Below are positions 1 to 10,465 of a stretch of DNA of 64,000 bases, piece by piece. The notes beneath the pieces were generated by a model. That model saw only the letters and a list, made by a program, of their open reading frames with translations, made no database searches and was not told where the DNA came from. The stretch lies in the NCBI GenBank assembly GCA_037833965.1, contig AP031352.1:20254501-20318500 (forward strand), read 5' to 3'. The first letter of the stretch is position 1. Each line of letters begins with the position of its first letter. The DNA comes from Marchantia polymorpha subsp. ruderalis. Its lineage: Eukaryota > Streptophyta > Marchantiopsida > Marchantiales > Marchantiaceae. Position numbers and translations under genes: made by a program.

Positions 1-1300
1 ACCAGACGAACCTAACCCGGGTTAACCGACCCGACAGGACAAGACCAGATTGCGGCACCAGTGTGATGCGTACCTTCGATCTGGGTTTGTGTTCGAGCGA
101 GACTCGATCGATTTCCGTCGTTCGATGCCATTTCGGGATCCCGGGAAGTGAATGAATTTCTCTCTACAGTTTCGGTCTGTGTGTGTCTGTCTGTCTGAGC
201 GGGGAGGGAAGGGGAGGAGAGATTCTTTTCAACGCTCTGCTCGGAGTGCCCATGAAGTTGGGGGGATTTGCTCGTCCCGCCTCGTCAGGGGTAGGGGGTT
301 GGGTTGCCAGATGCGAGTGCCAGGCATCCATCCATCGACTGAATCTCCGAGTGAGGAAAGAGGGCTATCCGAACCTTCTTAATTGTCCCCGATCGTCTCT
401 GTCGGATTGCAAAAAGGGATTTTGTTTTGCGCTCCTTCGAGATTCAAATATGTTCGTGTTACGACGCGCAGGCGATCCAAAATATTCTGATAAGATTCAC
501 TGGGTAGTGAGCAGAGGCCCAGCTTTGGCCACCTTCAGGAGCTCAGAACCAGGTCTGCACACGTATTCTTGCTCTGAATCCTTGTTGTCGGTATCGTTGG
601 TATCTCCGAGCGGAGAGCGAGATAATTTCAATTCTTCCCTCAAGTGACGAGCGAGATTTGATAGAATACGATATTATACGCTTTGGTTAGATTTTACCCG
701 TAAGTGAGGTGCAGCACGGATTCTCCCCTTGGCATGAAGCACGAGGGCTAATGTGGACCGAGAATTGCTCCGTTTCGTGATCCGGCTTACCAACCGAATA
801 GCCCCTGAATGCGAGGAAGGCTGTGAAGGCTGTTCTGGCTCATGCGCGTGCATCTCTGGCCTGACCGATCATATCCAAATGACACTCTTGCCCTCGCAGC
901 CGAAGCGGCAATGCATTTAATCTGGCCGCTCCCACCAAAACCTTTTCGTCCGATCGTGATTTGTTGCAAACAGGTTGGAGATTAGGTGTGCATTATTGTC
1001 TGTGCTGCAAATCCAGAATCCAACTGGCAGGAACTTGTGCTGCAAGACCGCAGGGTCTTGCACTTGCAGCACAAGCGCTCCTGGAGACTGAAGTGTACTG
1101 GAAGGTGGTGCAATACAGAAAAGATGAAGATGAATGAAACGATGAGATTACTTTTGAGGTGGCACAAAGCCATATATCCGAATGACAGGATCCAAATCAA
1201 GTCATACCCAGCGGTGGTAAGTGTGTCCTCTTTGAAGAAGACACTCACAAGTTGATACCCTAGATTTGACGGAATGATGGGAAGAGCCGAGAGTAGGTTA
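1..1300. other. Base-balanced flank, no gene identified
   Basis: GC-balanced sequence that gives way sharply to AT-rich DNA near 1300. Short open frames exist on both strands, but none shows a recognisable domain, and overlapping frames are equally open, as expected of non-coding GC-rich DNA. It opens with a 12-bp palindrome (TAACCCGGGTTA, near position 14). It contains an imperfect hairpin at 1034-1075: arms of 16 nt (CTTGTGCTGCAAGACC) pair with the right side except for a 6-nt insertion (ACTTGC) in the right arm. It could be the UTR or first exon of a gene beyond the left edge, but nothing in the sequence proves that. Confidence 0.4.
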
Positions 1301-2253
1301 GGAGGTACTCCGAAGTTTTTTGATCGTTATGAGCATATCTTTTGCACAAAATTCAAATAAATAGAATATACATTATGTTTTTCTACTTTCGGTTTTGATG
1401 TAGCATAAGTGCAACATTGTGGATAAAATGTTAGAAAAATATAAAAAATTTGTTATTATTGTAGGTTCGTAATAATTGTGCTTAAAAAAACTTGAGTTTT
1501 TTTAATTATTACATAACGTTTTTTTGAAAAAACTATGAATATCACTTTGATATTATATAAAATTTTTTACTTGATTAGGCTAATTGTGTCTCACGTGGAA
1601 GTAGTTACATCACATATCATTATTGTTATTTTTGTGATAATTGTAATTTCTAATGACAAACTATGGTAGATGTTGGATTGATTATTCATCTTGTAATCAA
1701 TAAATAAAATTATACACAATTCATATGCATGTGAAACACAAGATACCGCGTCTCATTGAAGATAATCCGATAAAATGTCAATATGTATGGATAGTAAAAA
1801 ATGTCCATATCAAACTACTTAAATCTTATTTCATTGAAATATATTTTCTTACTCTAAAATTTTTTTATGCTGAATACATGTAACATAGTTTTGTCATTGA
1901 AAAAATGACTTAAATGATAACATCGATAACATTTTTTTTTTGGCAATGTAACAACACAGATTGATCTTCTATAATCATTTTAATTTTTTTAAAACTAAAG
2001 TGAAAATTAGTCAAGATGAAAATATAGGTGATTTATAATAGAATATTTATGTTCATCACTTCAATAATCCAGATTTTAGTATCCTTGATTTATGACTCAA
2101 GTCATTTTGTTTTGTTTTTTGGAAAAAAATTTGAACACATTCATTTATAATGAAATCATGAATTAAAATCTTAGGAAAATAAAATAAAAAATATGAAGTT
2201 GAAATATACACAAGTTTAAAATTAATATTTATTCTTGTAAAATTTTTAGGTAG
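1301..2253. other. AT-rich intergenic DNA
   Basis: Very AT-rich with many T and A runs and no open frame of note. I see no gene, RNA or clear repeat structure here. It ends where the terminal-inverted-repeat element begins. Confidence 0.6.
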
Positions 2254-3845
2254 CGACTAGTCATCCCTCACTTAGGTTTAATTAACCCTCATCCTACTGT
2301 ACGCTCTTCCTTGATTGATCTTGTCAAATTATAGCTTTCGTGGGATGAGTAATAACTTGGCGAGTTTTACTTCTTTCCCCTCTACGTCAAAGAAGCCTTC
2401 GTGGCAAACTCCTGTTTCAAGTCAAACTACAACGGATGCTATTCATTTTAAACTCTACTAAGAAATCCATGGCTCGCATATCTACAATGATTCATTCATA
2501 ATTAGACGGTTGATGACTGCAAGCGTATAGCAAACATTTTTCTAGCAAAAAATGTTGTTTTATATGTCAAAATATTCGGCGAAGTGAGATCAAATGAAAG
2601 TCTCTAAAAACCATAGTTTTCAAGCAATTCCAAGTGAATGTGTGCATTGCATTGTCCAAGACAAAAAAGTGTATATTGGCAACCAAAAGCTTATGTTTGA
2701 ACAGTTTATTGAGATTTCAGAGTACGTACAATAGCAATTGGATGAAACTGAGCAACTTGATCAAACAGGAGACTCTGGTTGATTATTTCACTTTGGTCGG
2801 TTGGATTCAAGTTTCTATTTCATCACTTCAAGGAAGTTGGTTGTTTTATCGGGAACAAATTTTCCTCGACACAGTTCCATGCATTGTTGTACGTTGATGC
2901 TCATGTTACGTTGTGTGTGAATAGAAATGAAACTTTGAAGGCCCGTAAGAGTTTTTGTCACATCCACAAATCAAAGTTAGCGTTCAAGATTCTTCTTTAC
3001 TTATCAATCTACACATAAGCTTCGCATGATAATTCCACTGTGCACAGAGGTTCAGGAGATAGCATTCTCAGCGGAGATTGAACGCTGAAGCACGTCAGGC
3101 ATCGCACGGAGATGACAAGCATGGCTTTAACGTGACGTCTGCCACGAAGGCATCTTTGACGCAAAGGGAAAAGAAAAACCCGCCGAGTTGATACTCATCA
3201 CACGAAAGCTATAATCCGGTAGACACTTCGGCGCGAAAAAACAATCTCTGCAAGCAACCATTTTGAGCCCAACACTCGAAACTCAAGAAATTTGTGAACT
3301 TTAGCTTGGCAACTCCAAAATACGTGAAATTTTGCAGGCTGGAGCGCGCTACTCAACTCCATGCCCCTGCAAAGTTTTAGCTTTGGTAAACACTCCGACG
3401 TCAAAAAATGATCTTAATTCCAACACTCAAAACTCCAACTTGAAACTCAAGGAATTTGTGAATTTTGGCCTTATAACTCCAAAATAGGTGAAATTTTGCA
3501 GCATGTGTAGACACTCTTGCGCCAAGAAATAATCTCGATCCCAACATTCAAAACTCAAGAGATTTGTGAACTTCGGCCTCGAACTCCAAAATGCGTGAAA
3601 TTTTGCAAGTTAGAGCGCGCTTCCCAACTCCACGTCCTTGCAAAGTTTCAACCTTGGTAAACACTTTGGCACCAAGAAACGATCTCCATTCCAACACTCA
3701 AAAAATTCGTGAACTTTGACCTCGTAATTTCAAAATGCATCATATATAATCACAAAAGCTATAACCCGGCAAGACCAATTAGGAAAGAGCATATAGTAGG
3801 ATGAGTGCTACTTAGCCCTAAGTGAGGAATAACTAGCCACTCTCA
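2254..3845. mobile_element. Non-autonomous terminal-inverted-repeat (foldback-like) element
   Basis: The left end, beginning ACTAGTCATCCCTCACTTAG at 2256, is matched in inverted orientation at 3798-3838 (reverse complement CTAGTTATTCCTCACTTAGG). Homology continues inward for roughly 160 bp. 2256-2360 pairs with about 3753-3838, including CTCATCCTAC and a TATAGCTTTCGTG / TATAGCTTTTGTG block. 2330-2415 pairs with about 3135-3222 (GCCACGAAGGC, CTTTGACG and ACTCATC blocks). The right arm is therefore split by the repeat array at 3223-3752. No transposase-like open frame is seen between the arms, so the copy looks non-autonomous. I found no convincing target-site duplication, so the superfamily is not assigned. 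The boundaries are approximate. Confidence 0.6.
3223..3752. repeat. Four-unit degenerate repeat array inside the right TIR arm
   Basis: Four imperfect units begin near 3225, 3393, 3510 and 3665. Each has, in order, CACTNNGNCGNNAARAAA, CCAACACTCRAAACTCAAG, AATTTGTGAAYTT and (in three units) AACTCCAAAATRNGTGAAAT. Units 1 and 3 also carry a GAGCGCGC...CAACTCCA...TGCAAAGTTT spacer, giving alternating periods of about 170, 120 and 150 bp. The array is bracketed by near-identical copies of CACGAAAGCTATAATCCGG (3201) and CACAAAAGCTATAACCCGG (3753). This suggests it expanded by tandem duplication that included a piece of the TIR arm. No coding potential is apparent. Confidence 0.7.
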
Positions 3846-4381
3846 ATTTTTATATCTTTAGTATACTAGTAATTTTTCATTATCAGTATATTGTTGGTGG
3901 CTAAAGTGAATGTTTTGTCGGAGTGGAAACAAAGTGAACGGTTGTGCCCAAAAGTCACGTAACTTATAACGTATGTTAAGCTTGAATTGCGCATATTGGT
4001 CATGAAAAGATGAGAAAATTGACAATACAATTGCGTCGAAGCTGGAACTGATATACCCAAACACCAAGATTGAATTTTCAATTGAAGCAAAACATTCAAA
4101 GCATTTGATATTTAATCTCTTATTTGTCTTCACAATATCAATAGAATTATTTTTTACTAAAATTAAATCTCATGTAATAAAATTTTTAATTCATTTTTTT
4201 AAATTTATCATATGCAATGTAATATTTATATGTTTCATGTTTTGTGATTTTTAATTTCGCTCTATTTTATTTTTTTTCATCTGTTTATTTTTTTATGATT
4301 GCATCTAGATTTTTATTTATATCAAATAATGCACTTATGTATTATATTCAATCTCAATAACCTAATTTAAGTAGGGAGCTG

Positions 4382-4577
4382 CTGGTTATAACTTAGTGTG
4401 GATTAATTTTTTTCTCACTCTAGTTTAATGTGCACAACTTCTTCCTTTTCCAAATACCCACGAAGACTATATCACACACCTATAGTAAACATAGGGAAAG
4501 CTCTGATCAATCACAGACCTTTCTCTGTAAAGTATAGTAGGATGAGGGATAATTCATCTAAACTAAGGTATAACTAG
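4382..4577. mobile_element. Miniature inverted-repeat element related to the 2254-3845 element
   Basis: The left end CTGGTTATAACTTAGTGTGG (4382) matches the reverse complement of the right end, CTAGTTATACCTTAGTTTAG (ending at 4577). Similarity extends about 45 bp into CTCAYYCTAC-like sequence. The right end also matches the termini at 2256 and 3838 (CTCATCCTACTATA, then a CCCACGAAGACTATA block near 4457). This makes it a roughly 196-bp relative of the neighbouring larger element. There is no coding capacity and no clear target-site duplication. Confidence 0.55.
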
Positions 4578-4599
4578 ACCTCTCCTTAAGTATGATAAA

Positions 4600-6060
4600 T
4601 ATCAAAAAAATACAATTCATGAATAAAAAGAAAAAGTAAAAATGATCATTAAATACCTTTATGATATTTTTTATCATATTTTTCACAAGAATATGAACTT
4701 ATAAATGTTAGTTCAAAACATTAACATAGCAACATCGAGGTGATAATTAGCTAGATAGAAAACATGAGAAAACACAATATAACATGGTTCATTCAAGTGG
4801 AGGGATACATCTGCGACAATAACATGCAAGAGAATATATAGACAATAGTGAAAAGTATATCCACCTTGGCGATACTTGCTAGCTAATTTAAGCTAGTAGT
4901 AACATTATTCTTTAACATAAATTAAACTCAACAATCTCTACATATGAGTTCTTTCAAATTGAAATAAAACTTTTATAATTTATATACATTTATATTCAAT
5001 ATAATATCAAATGAATCAATCACAAATCTCCATATTATAACAAATTTGAAAGTTCAATAATAATTCTGACTTTATTAGTCATATCATAACGGTACGTTTT
5101 TATAAAACAAAATGTGAATGTAAAAAATATTACAAATTTTCCATTTTATCATTATATATATCTAAATTTTTTTCATATTTGCATACCATATTTTAATTTT
5201 ATTTTAATTTTACTACATACAAATTTATGATTTTTGCTTATGTCTATTCAACTTTTAAAATATTAAATTTTTCTATAATTTTTTAGAATTTCATGAGGTA
5301 TATTTCACATTTAAAGAAAACATAAATATTTCATATCATTGTAACATTAGAATATTTTTTTAAATAAATACACAATCAAGAAAATGTTATAGGATTGAAT
5401 GAAATGCTATCTAACTTCTTGTGAATATATTACATGGTAGATATTACTCTACTAGCAAACACATGCATGTTATTTTCAACTAACAAATTCAATGTATATA
5501 TAATGAACACACTAATTGCTAACAGCACAATTATAAATAATCAGTTTCAAATCAATTTAATGTCACATATTTCCATCTTGAAAAATATTTAATTCTGTTT
5601 GAATTGATAAAGATGGTTTGATTATATACAAACATTCAATTGATAGATCTAAGTTTTTTTTTTTATTTGATATATTGAAGAAAAAAATTTGTGAGTATTC
5701 AAATTTCAAAGTCATCAATGATAAATAATACTTTATAATAAAAAAATGCTTTTGTAAAAATGCTATATTGATAATTGATATATTACATGGTTTAAGGATA
5801 GATATTTGATTATAATTCAATGTGACAGATCGATATTTTATTTATATATAATTAATTAATTAATTAATAATGATAGTTCATAACTGAGATAACTTACTCT
5901 GATAATGAATGTTAATTTCAAAAGGGTTTTCTAGATGATTTTTATAGGCTAAATAATCAAAACTATACATGATCTGTGGAATATTCTTGTTTAGGAAGTA
6001 TGTACCATTCATATCATTGAATTAAAATTACCCAAGACAAGAGCGCCATAACTGAGAAAC
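4600..6060. other. AT-rich intergenic DNA
   Basis: AT-rich stretch with long A/T runs and a short (ATTA)n tract near 5846-5868. The longest open frames are low-complexity products of the base composition. No gene, RNA or defined element is seen. Confidence 0.6.
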
Positions 6061-6367
6061 TTTATCTTGCACTAGAGTTTCGTCTCCTATAAAGTACAGG
6101 TAACACTAAGCAACAAGCGACCGCTATTATCTCTAACTCTATATTTTCGGTCCCATGAAAAAGCTCGAGGGCCATGAATCTCGGATGGCCAATTATGTTC
6201 GTAAGCCGATTACAGTACTCACTGAGCCCGTTCTGCTGGGGGGAAATGACACATTGACTTATGACAAGCACAGGATTGTATTTTGACCATAATGCCGCCG
6301 CTTCCGAGATGGGATGGTGGGCGCCGGATGAGAGGGAGAGTTTTTTTCACCTGGTCAAAACCTCGAC

Positions 6368-6625
6368 CAGCGATGGAGCAAGGCTCGGCTAACAGCTAGC
6401 CGGCTAATATTTTTTTGTTAGCCGGCTAGCCGATAAATATTGCCACCTCTATCCGAGGCCGAAATCGAACCGTAAACTCGGACCGAATTTACGCTTTCTG
6501 CCGATTATTTCCTCAGCTTCGACCGAAATTATCGACTAAACATTGATGGGCGAGAGACGATTAGCCGGCTAAATTTGAGGCCAAGCCGGCTAGCCGAAAG
6601 TTAGCCGGCTACGTGCCCATGCCTA
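6368..6625. mobile_element. Possible degraded hAT-like miniature element with palindromic subterminal repeats
   Basis: The candidate left end (CAGCGATGGAGCA, 6368) and the reverse complement of the right end (TAGGCATGGGCAC, ending 6625) share an ATGGRGCA core and fit the loose hAT terminal pattern YARNG. Both ends are packed with the self-complementary decamer TAGCCGGCTA and variants (near 6391, 6419, 6562, 6583, 6602), as in subterminal repeats of small hAT elements. An 8-bp target-site duplication is not visible, and the ends are diverged. A simple palindromic repeat cluster is the alternative explanation. Confidence 0.35.
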
Positions 6626-6660
6626 GCCAGATGGTCCAGTAAACGTCGTGGGCCAATAAC

Positions 6661-6702
6661 AGTAGTCGCGAAGCCCCCAGCAGAGGGGGCTTCGCGACTA
6701 CT
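6661..6702. repeat. Perfect 18-bp-arm hairpin
   Basis: AGTAGTCGCGAAGCCCCC (6661-6678) and its exact reverse complement (6685-6702) are separated by the 6-nt loop AGCAGA. The stem is GC-rich and has no mismatch, so it would be very stable as RNA or a DNA cruciform. There is no T tract after it, and in a plant nuclear genome it would not act as a bacterial-type terminator. No gene is assigned around it. Confidence 0.9.
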
Positions 6703-7350
6703 TGAGCGTTGTTGCGCATGGTTGGGTGGTGGGTGTGGGAGAGAGAGAGTTCGGAGGAAATCGCCACCTTCTTCTTCATCGTCTTCGTAATCTGCATGTG
6801 TAACTCACATGCGCGATGGCTCTGTGCGAAATGCCAAAATCCATGCTCGCATTCTCGGGACTCTCTTGGGCCCGGCTTCAACTTGGCCCGCTTGGGTTCG
6901 TGGGCTTGCGACGGCAGGTCTGACTCTGTGCCTCGTTGCAAGTTGGGTCGGTCTTCCGTCTTGCCATCCGTGAAGTGGTTCGCCCAACTTGCTCGCCCTG
7001 CGCAGTCTCTGCCAATCCCTGCCCATGCCGTTTTGGAATGCTGGTTCTGCTCGTTTCGGAGGTGCATCATTATACTCTGCGCTGCGGACAACGGCGGGCC
7101 CCTTGCATTTGTTTGGACGAGAGAGATCCATGGCCAGAGGCAGAGCCCAGGGAAGGGAGGGCTGACAAATATATTTTGTCCCTTTGGGTCCCCCGGGCTT
7201 GGTCCATTTACCATTTATATACATAAATATATATATACTCTCTCTCCTAGATCCGAGTCTTCATCGAGCCTTCATCCGAATCATGCGTGCTTGAACGTCG
7301 ACGCAGGATTCATGCAATTCGAACAGGACTGGGAGCCATGAAACAAATAT
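6703..7350. other. GC-rich island, no gene identified
   Basis: GC-rich stretch open in several frames on both strands at once, which is typical of non-coding high-GC DNA. The predicted peptides are rich in Arg, Pro and Ser with no recognised domain. A short (TATA)n tract sits near 7218-7238. It may be a remnant promoter or UTR, but no adjacent coding sequence supports that. Confidence 0.4.
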
Positions 7351-8790
7351 TTCTTGCACAGAGTGCAGCAAAGTCAACTCGCATTGCGCTTCCTCTCCCC
7401 TCGCTTACGCCCGTCGGTAATAAGCGTCGATTGTGGAAAGTATTCGGTAGAGTTTGAGTAGACAAAGGGAGATCTCTCATTTCACTTTTTTGTATAGGGG
7501 TTCCTTTGCTTAGTCCTTCTATACCTTTATTTTTATAAGTGCATGTTCACGTTATTTGTTATCAATAAGGAGTGGATTTTCGTCACACGTTATACTATTA
7601 AAACTAAGATGTTTGCTATTATTATGCCTTGAAGGATATTTCCATCCTTTTTGTATACTATTATAAAACATAAAAGTAAAGTTGATAAAAGCAACTCCCA
7701 TCATTAAATATTTACAATTCACACACAGTATGAGAATCTGACGAATAAGAGATGGGACAGAGATCAAGAGAATACAGAGGCTATATGTTAATCATGTACA
7801 ACGTTTATGAATTCACATGATGCTGAACAATAGCACAGACTTGGGATCCAGTTGAAATACATACTCAAATAAAATTGTTGAAAACATACTAAGATCCCAT
7901 AACTCGATAAAATTAACTTGATGACACTTTAAATTGTGGTTTCAATCATTTACTTTCTTGTAGTACTTGAAATTGATAATTAAAGTTCAAATATGTAAGC
8001 AATAAATTAGGTAGACATAAAACAGAAGACTCCACTAGCTTAAATTCTGTTGGACACAGACTCTTCTCTCGCACGGAGTTCGTTTGAAGATTTGTGAGCT
8101 CTCTGCATACAAGAGACTTGTTGCTCTTTTACTTATCCCTATTGAGATCTGGTTGGAATTGGGTTACTTTGATCGCAATTTCTCAAATCGGATGTATGAA
8201 AATTATGCATCTACCATTTGCTATTATCCATTTAAACATTTCTATGACAAAGTGGAGAAATGATGAAATCATGTAAATAAATCATGTAAGATTTATTTAC
8301 AGTTCTGATGATCGCGTTTCGGTAGTCGAGTGGTATGTAGACTTCTATGAACTAAAACGTGATTGCTTCATGAATCTTATATCATATATGTTCCAAACTA
8401 TATGGGAAGCTAAAACTATATAACCATGAAAGAGACTTGAGTATGTTACAAAGTGGTGAATATTGGTACGGTTTTATTACCTGAAATTTCTGCATAAATT
8501 TAACATTGAAAAAAAAACAGATAATAAAAACTATATTTTCAGAATCTAAAATAGACAATTGCTTCTATTGGGGTGTTGGGTAGGCTATCGAGTTTAGGGT
8601 TTCGTAAATTCTCGTTGAAATACAGCGTTTAGTTACCATAAAGACCAAAACAGAATCTGGCAGCTCCCATGGGAAGAAACACATCGCCGCTTCTTAAAAG
8701 GAGTCCCATGATTAACAAACTCTTAATGCGAGGTATGGGCATGCAGGCAAGGAGGCATATTTTTGAAGTCAAGACTACTGGTGAACGCCA
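7351..8790. other. Intergenic DNA, moderately AT-rich
   Basis: No gene is seen. A telo-box-like TTTAGGGTTTCG occurs near 8592. Open frames are short and without recognisable domains. Confidence 0.5.
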
Positions 8791-10465
8791 GAGCATGCGC
8801 ACGGGAGTTGTGGATAGAGATGGCTATGTCATGCCCGTATCGTGAGCAGTACAGTCCAAAGTTATGTGCTTCGATGGATGAGCTCGTGACTTGTCAGAAC
8901 TCAGCCAGCTATGGATAAGAGGGAGGCAGCTCGGAGGCGGAAGGGGAGGCGACAATTCGTTGTTTTGCTCGCTCAGGCACCTCCTCCCATTGGCTGCATA
9001 ACTAGCTGACATGCCCATCACCTGGACATTACTCAACTCTCACCCTTTCGAGAGCTTTATGCTTTTCCATGGACAACGGCCTCGCTGAGAGGCTGCTTGA
9101 CCATTTCAGATCCAGTACGTGCTATGCATACAAACCTCATTGGAGAAAACATTTCCGCCATTGCTCTTGCTAGTTGTTGGGCATGGATGCAAATGCTCTG
9201 TTCCCGTGCTGCCCCAGAGCCAACTTGACCTGCCCACATGGGCTCTTCCCTCTCGAGGTACAATTGTATGTCATGACATGTCTATGGACTCGATGACTGC
9301 ATGTGACGCTACGGGACACGAGTTCATTCAAGTATAAGCTTCAGGTAAGGCACCGAGCGACATGATAGGTGCCGAATTGAGAGATGGACCGGTCGGCTTT
9401 CGTGCTCAACAAGGTCCAGGATATGGAGACTCGGAAGTCGACAGAAAATCTGGGCCTAGAACGGCGAGGAGAGGGCGGAGGGAAGGAGGCTACGGAAATA
9501 TTACGAAACTTCACACGCCAATTTATTATTATAAACTTCAAAAATGTTTGACTTCTCGTTGACATGACGCAACAGTCATATGTATATAATCATTAATTCC
9601 TACTTCAAATTCCAGTCCATGGATCAAGCACGCACACAACTGTGCCCTCACACCCGGCCTGCAACTCAACTCAATGCAACAGCCTCACCAAAGCAAGACC
9701 CGCTTTTGATAGTACCTCTCTGTAGCTTGATAAGCCGCATTAAAACCACTATCTACATACTCAACAGAGAACTAATGACAGCATGTCATTTTACAACCTC
9801 CGAGTCAGAAGTGGAGGCTCTTCCTTCCTCTGCCTTTTACAACCTCCGATTCAGAAGTAGAGGCAGGCTCGCTCTTCCTGTAAGGCACTTCTGCAATCTT
9901 TCGCTCGCTCGGACCAGCTGCCCTGAGTTGAATGAAAGCTGAGGATCCTCACGGCCACGGCACCTACAGAGATGACTGCTGTCAAAGGAGCGAGGGCTCA
10001 TATGAGGTCTTCCGTCCTCAGTGACGGATAGATAAGACAAGCTGCGGCTGGCTGGCTGATGACTTCCGGGATCTCTTGGAGTGCTGATGTCCAGACCGTC
10101 CGGATCTAAACACCACCCTCAATCGCCAAATTAGCTTCGTCTAGGGTCCTGAGGTGTAGTGACCTTTGGAGTCGGCGCGAACAGAAGACGAGTACCAGAA
10201 AAGAGGAACACAGAAGGATCCTCTCCTCTGGCTTTTCCCAGAAAATGTCATCGATGTATTCTGGGTTCACGCTTGGATGATTTGATCTTAAAGCGCTTCG
10301 CGGCTGGGAGATCCACGTCATCTGCCTGCTAACTCAAGCACAACAACAGGGGGCCCCATAAGCAGGTGACAATCGTGCAAGTGAGCACCCCCAAAAGCAA
10401 ACAAGTCGTACTGTCATGTAGTTGCTGCAGAGATTCACCCACTTTCGAGCTCCACCTTGACCAAT
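8791..10465. other. 3' flank of the cryptochrome gene
   Basis: GC-balanced sequence downstream of the minus-strand cryptochrome stop codon. It probably contains its 3' UTR, but the cleavage site cannot be placed. A direct repeat lies within it at 9789-9864. Open frames on both strands have no recognised product. Confidence 0.4.
9789..9864. repeat. 46-bp tandem duplication
   Basis: TTTTACAACCTCCGAGTCAG (9789) recurs as TTTTACAACCTCCGATTCAG (9835). The 30-nt units match with two differences, and the period is 46 bp. It lies within the presumed 3' region of the cryptochrome transcript. Confidence 0.8.

Noticed and set aside
6661-6702. Reading the hairpin as a transcription terminator
   Set aside because: There is no following T tract, and the genome is a plant nuclear genome where intrinsic terminators do not operate for Pol II.
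6609-7341. Overlapping ORFs of 201 and 210 codons on opposite strands
   Set aside because: Neither shows a protein family signature, and opposing long frames are expected in GC-rich non-coding DNA. One begins inside the perfect hairpin.
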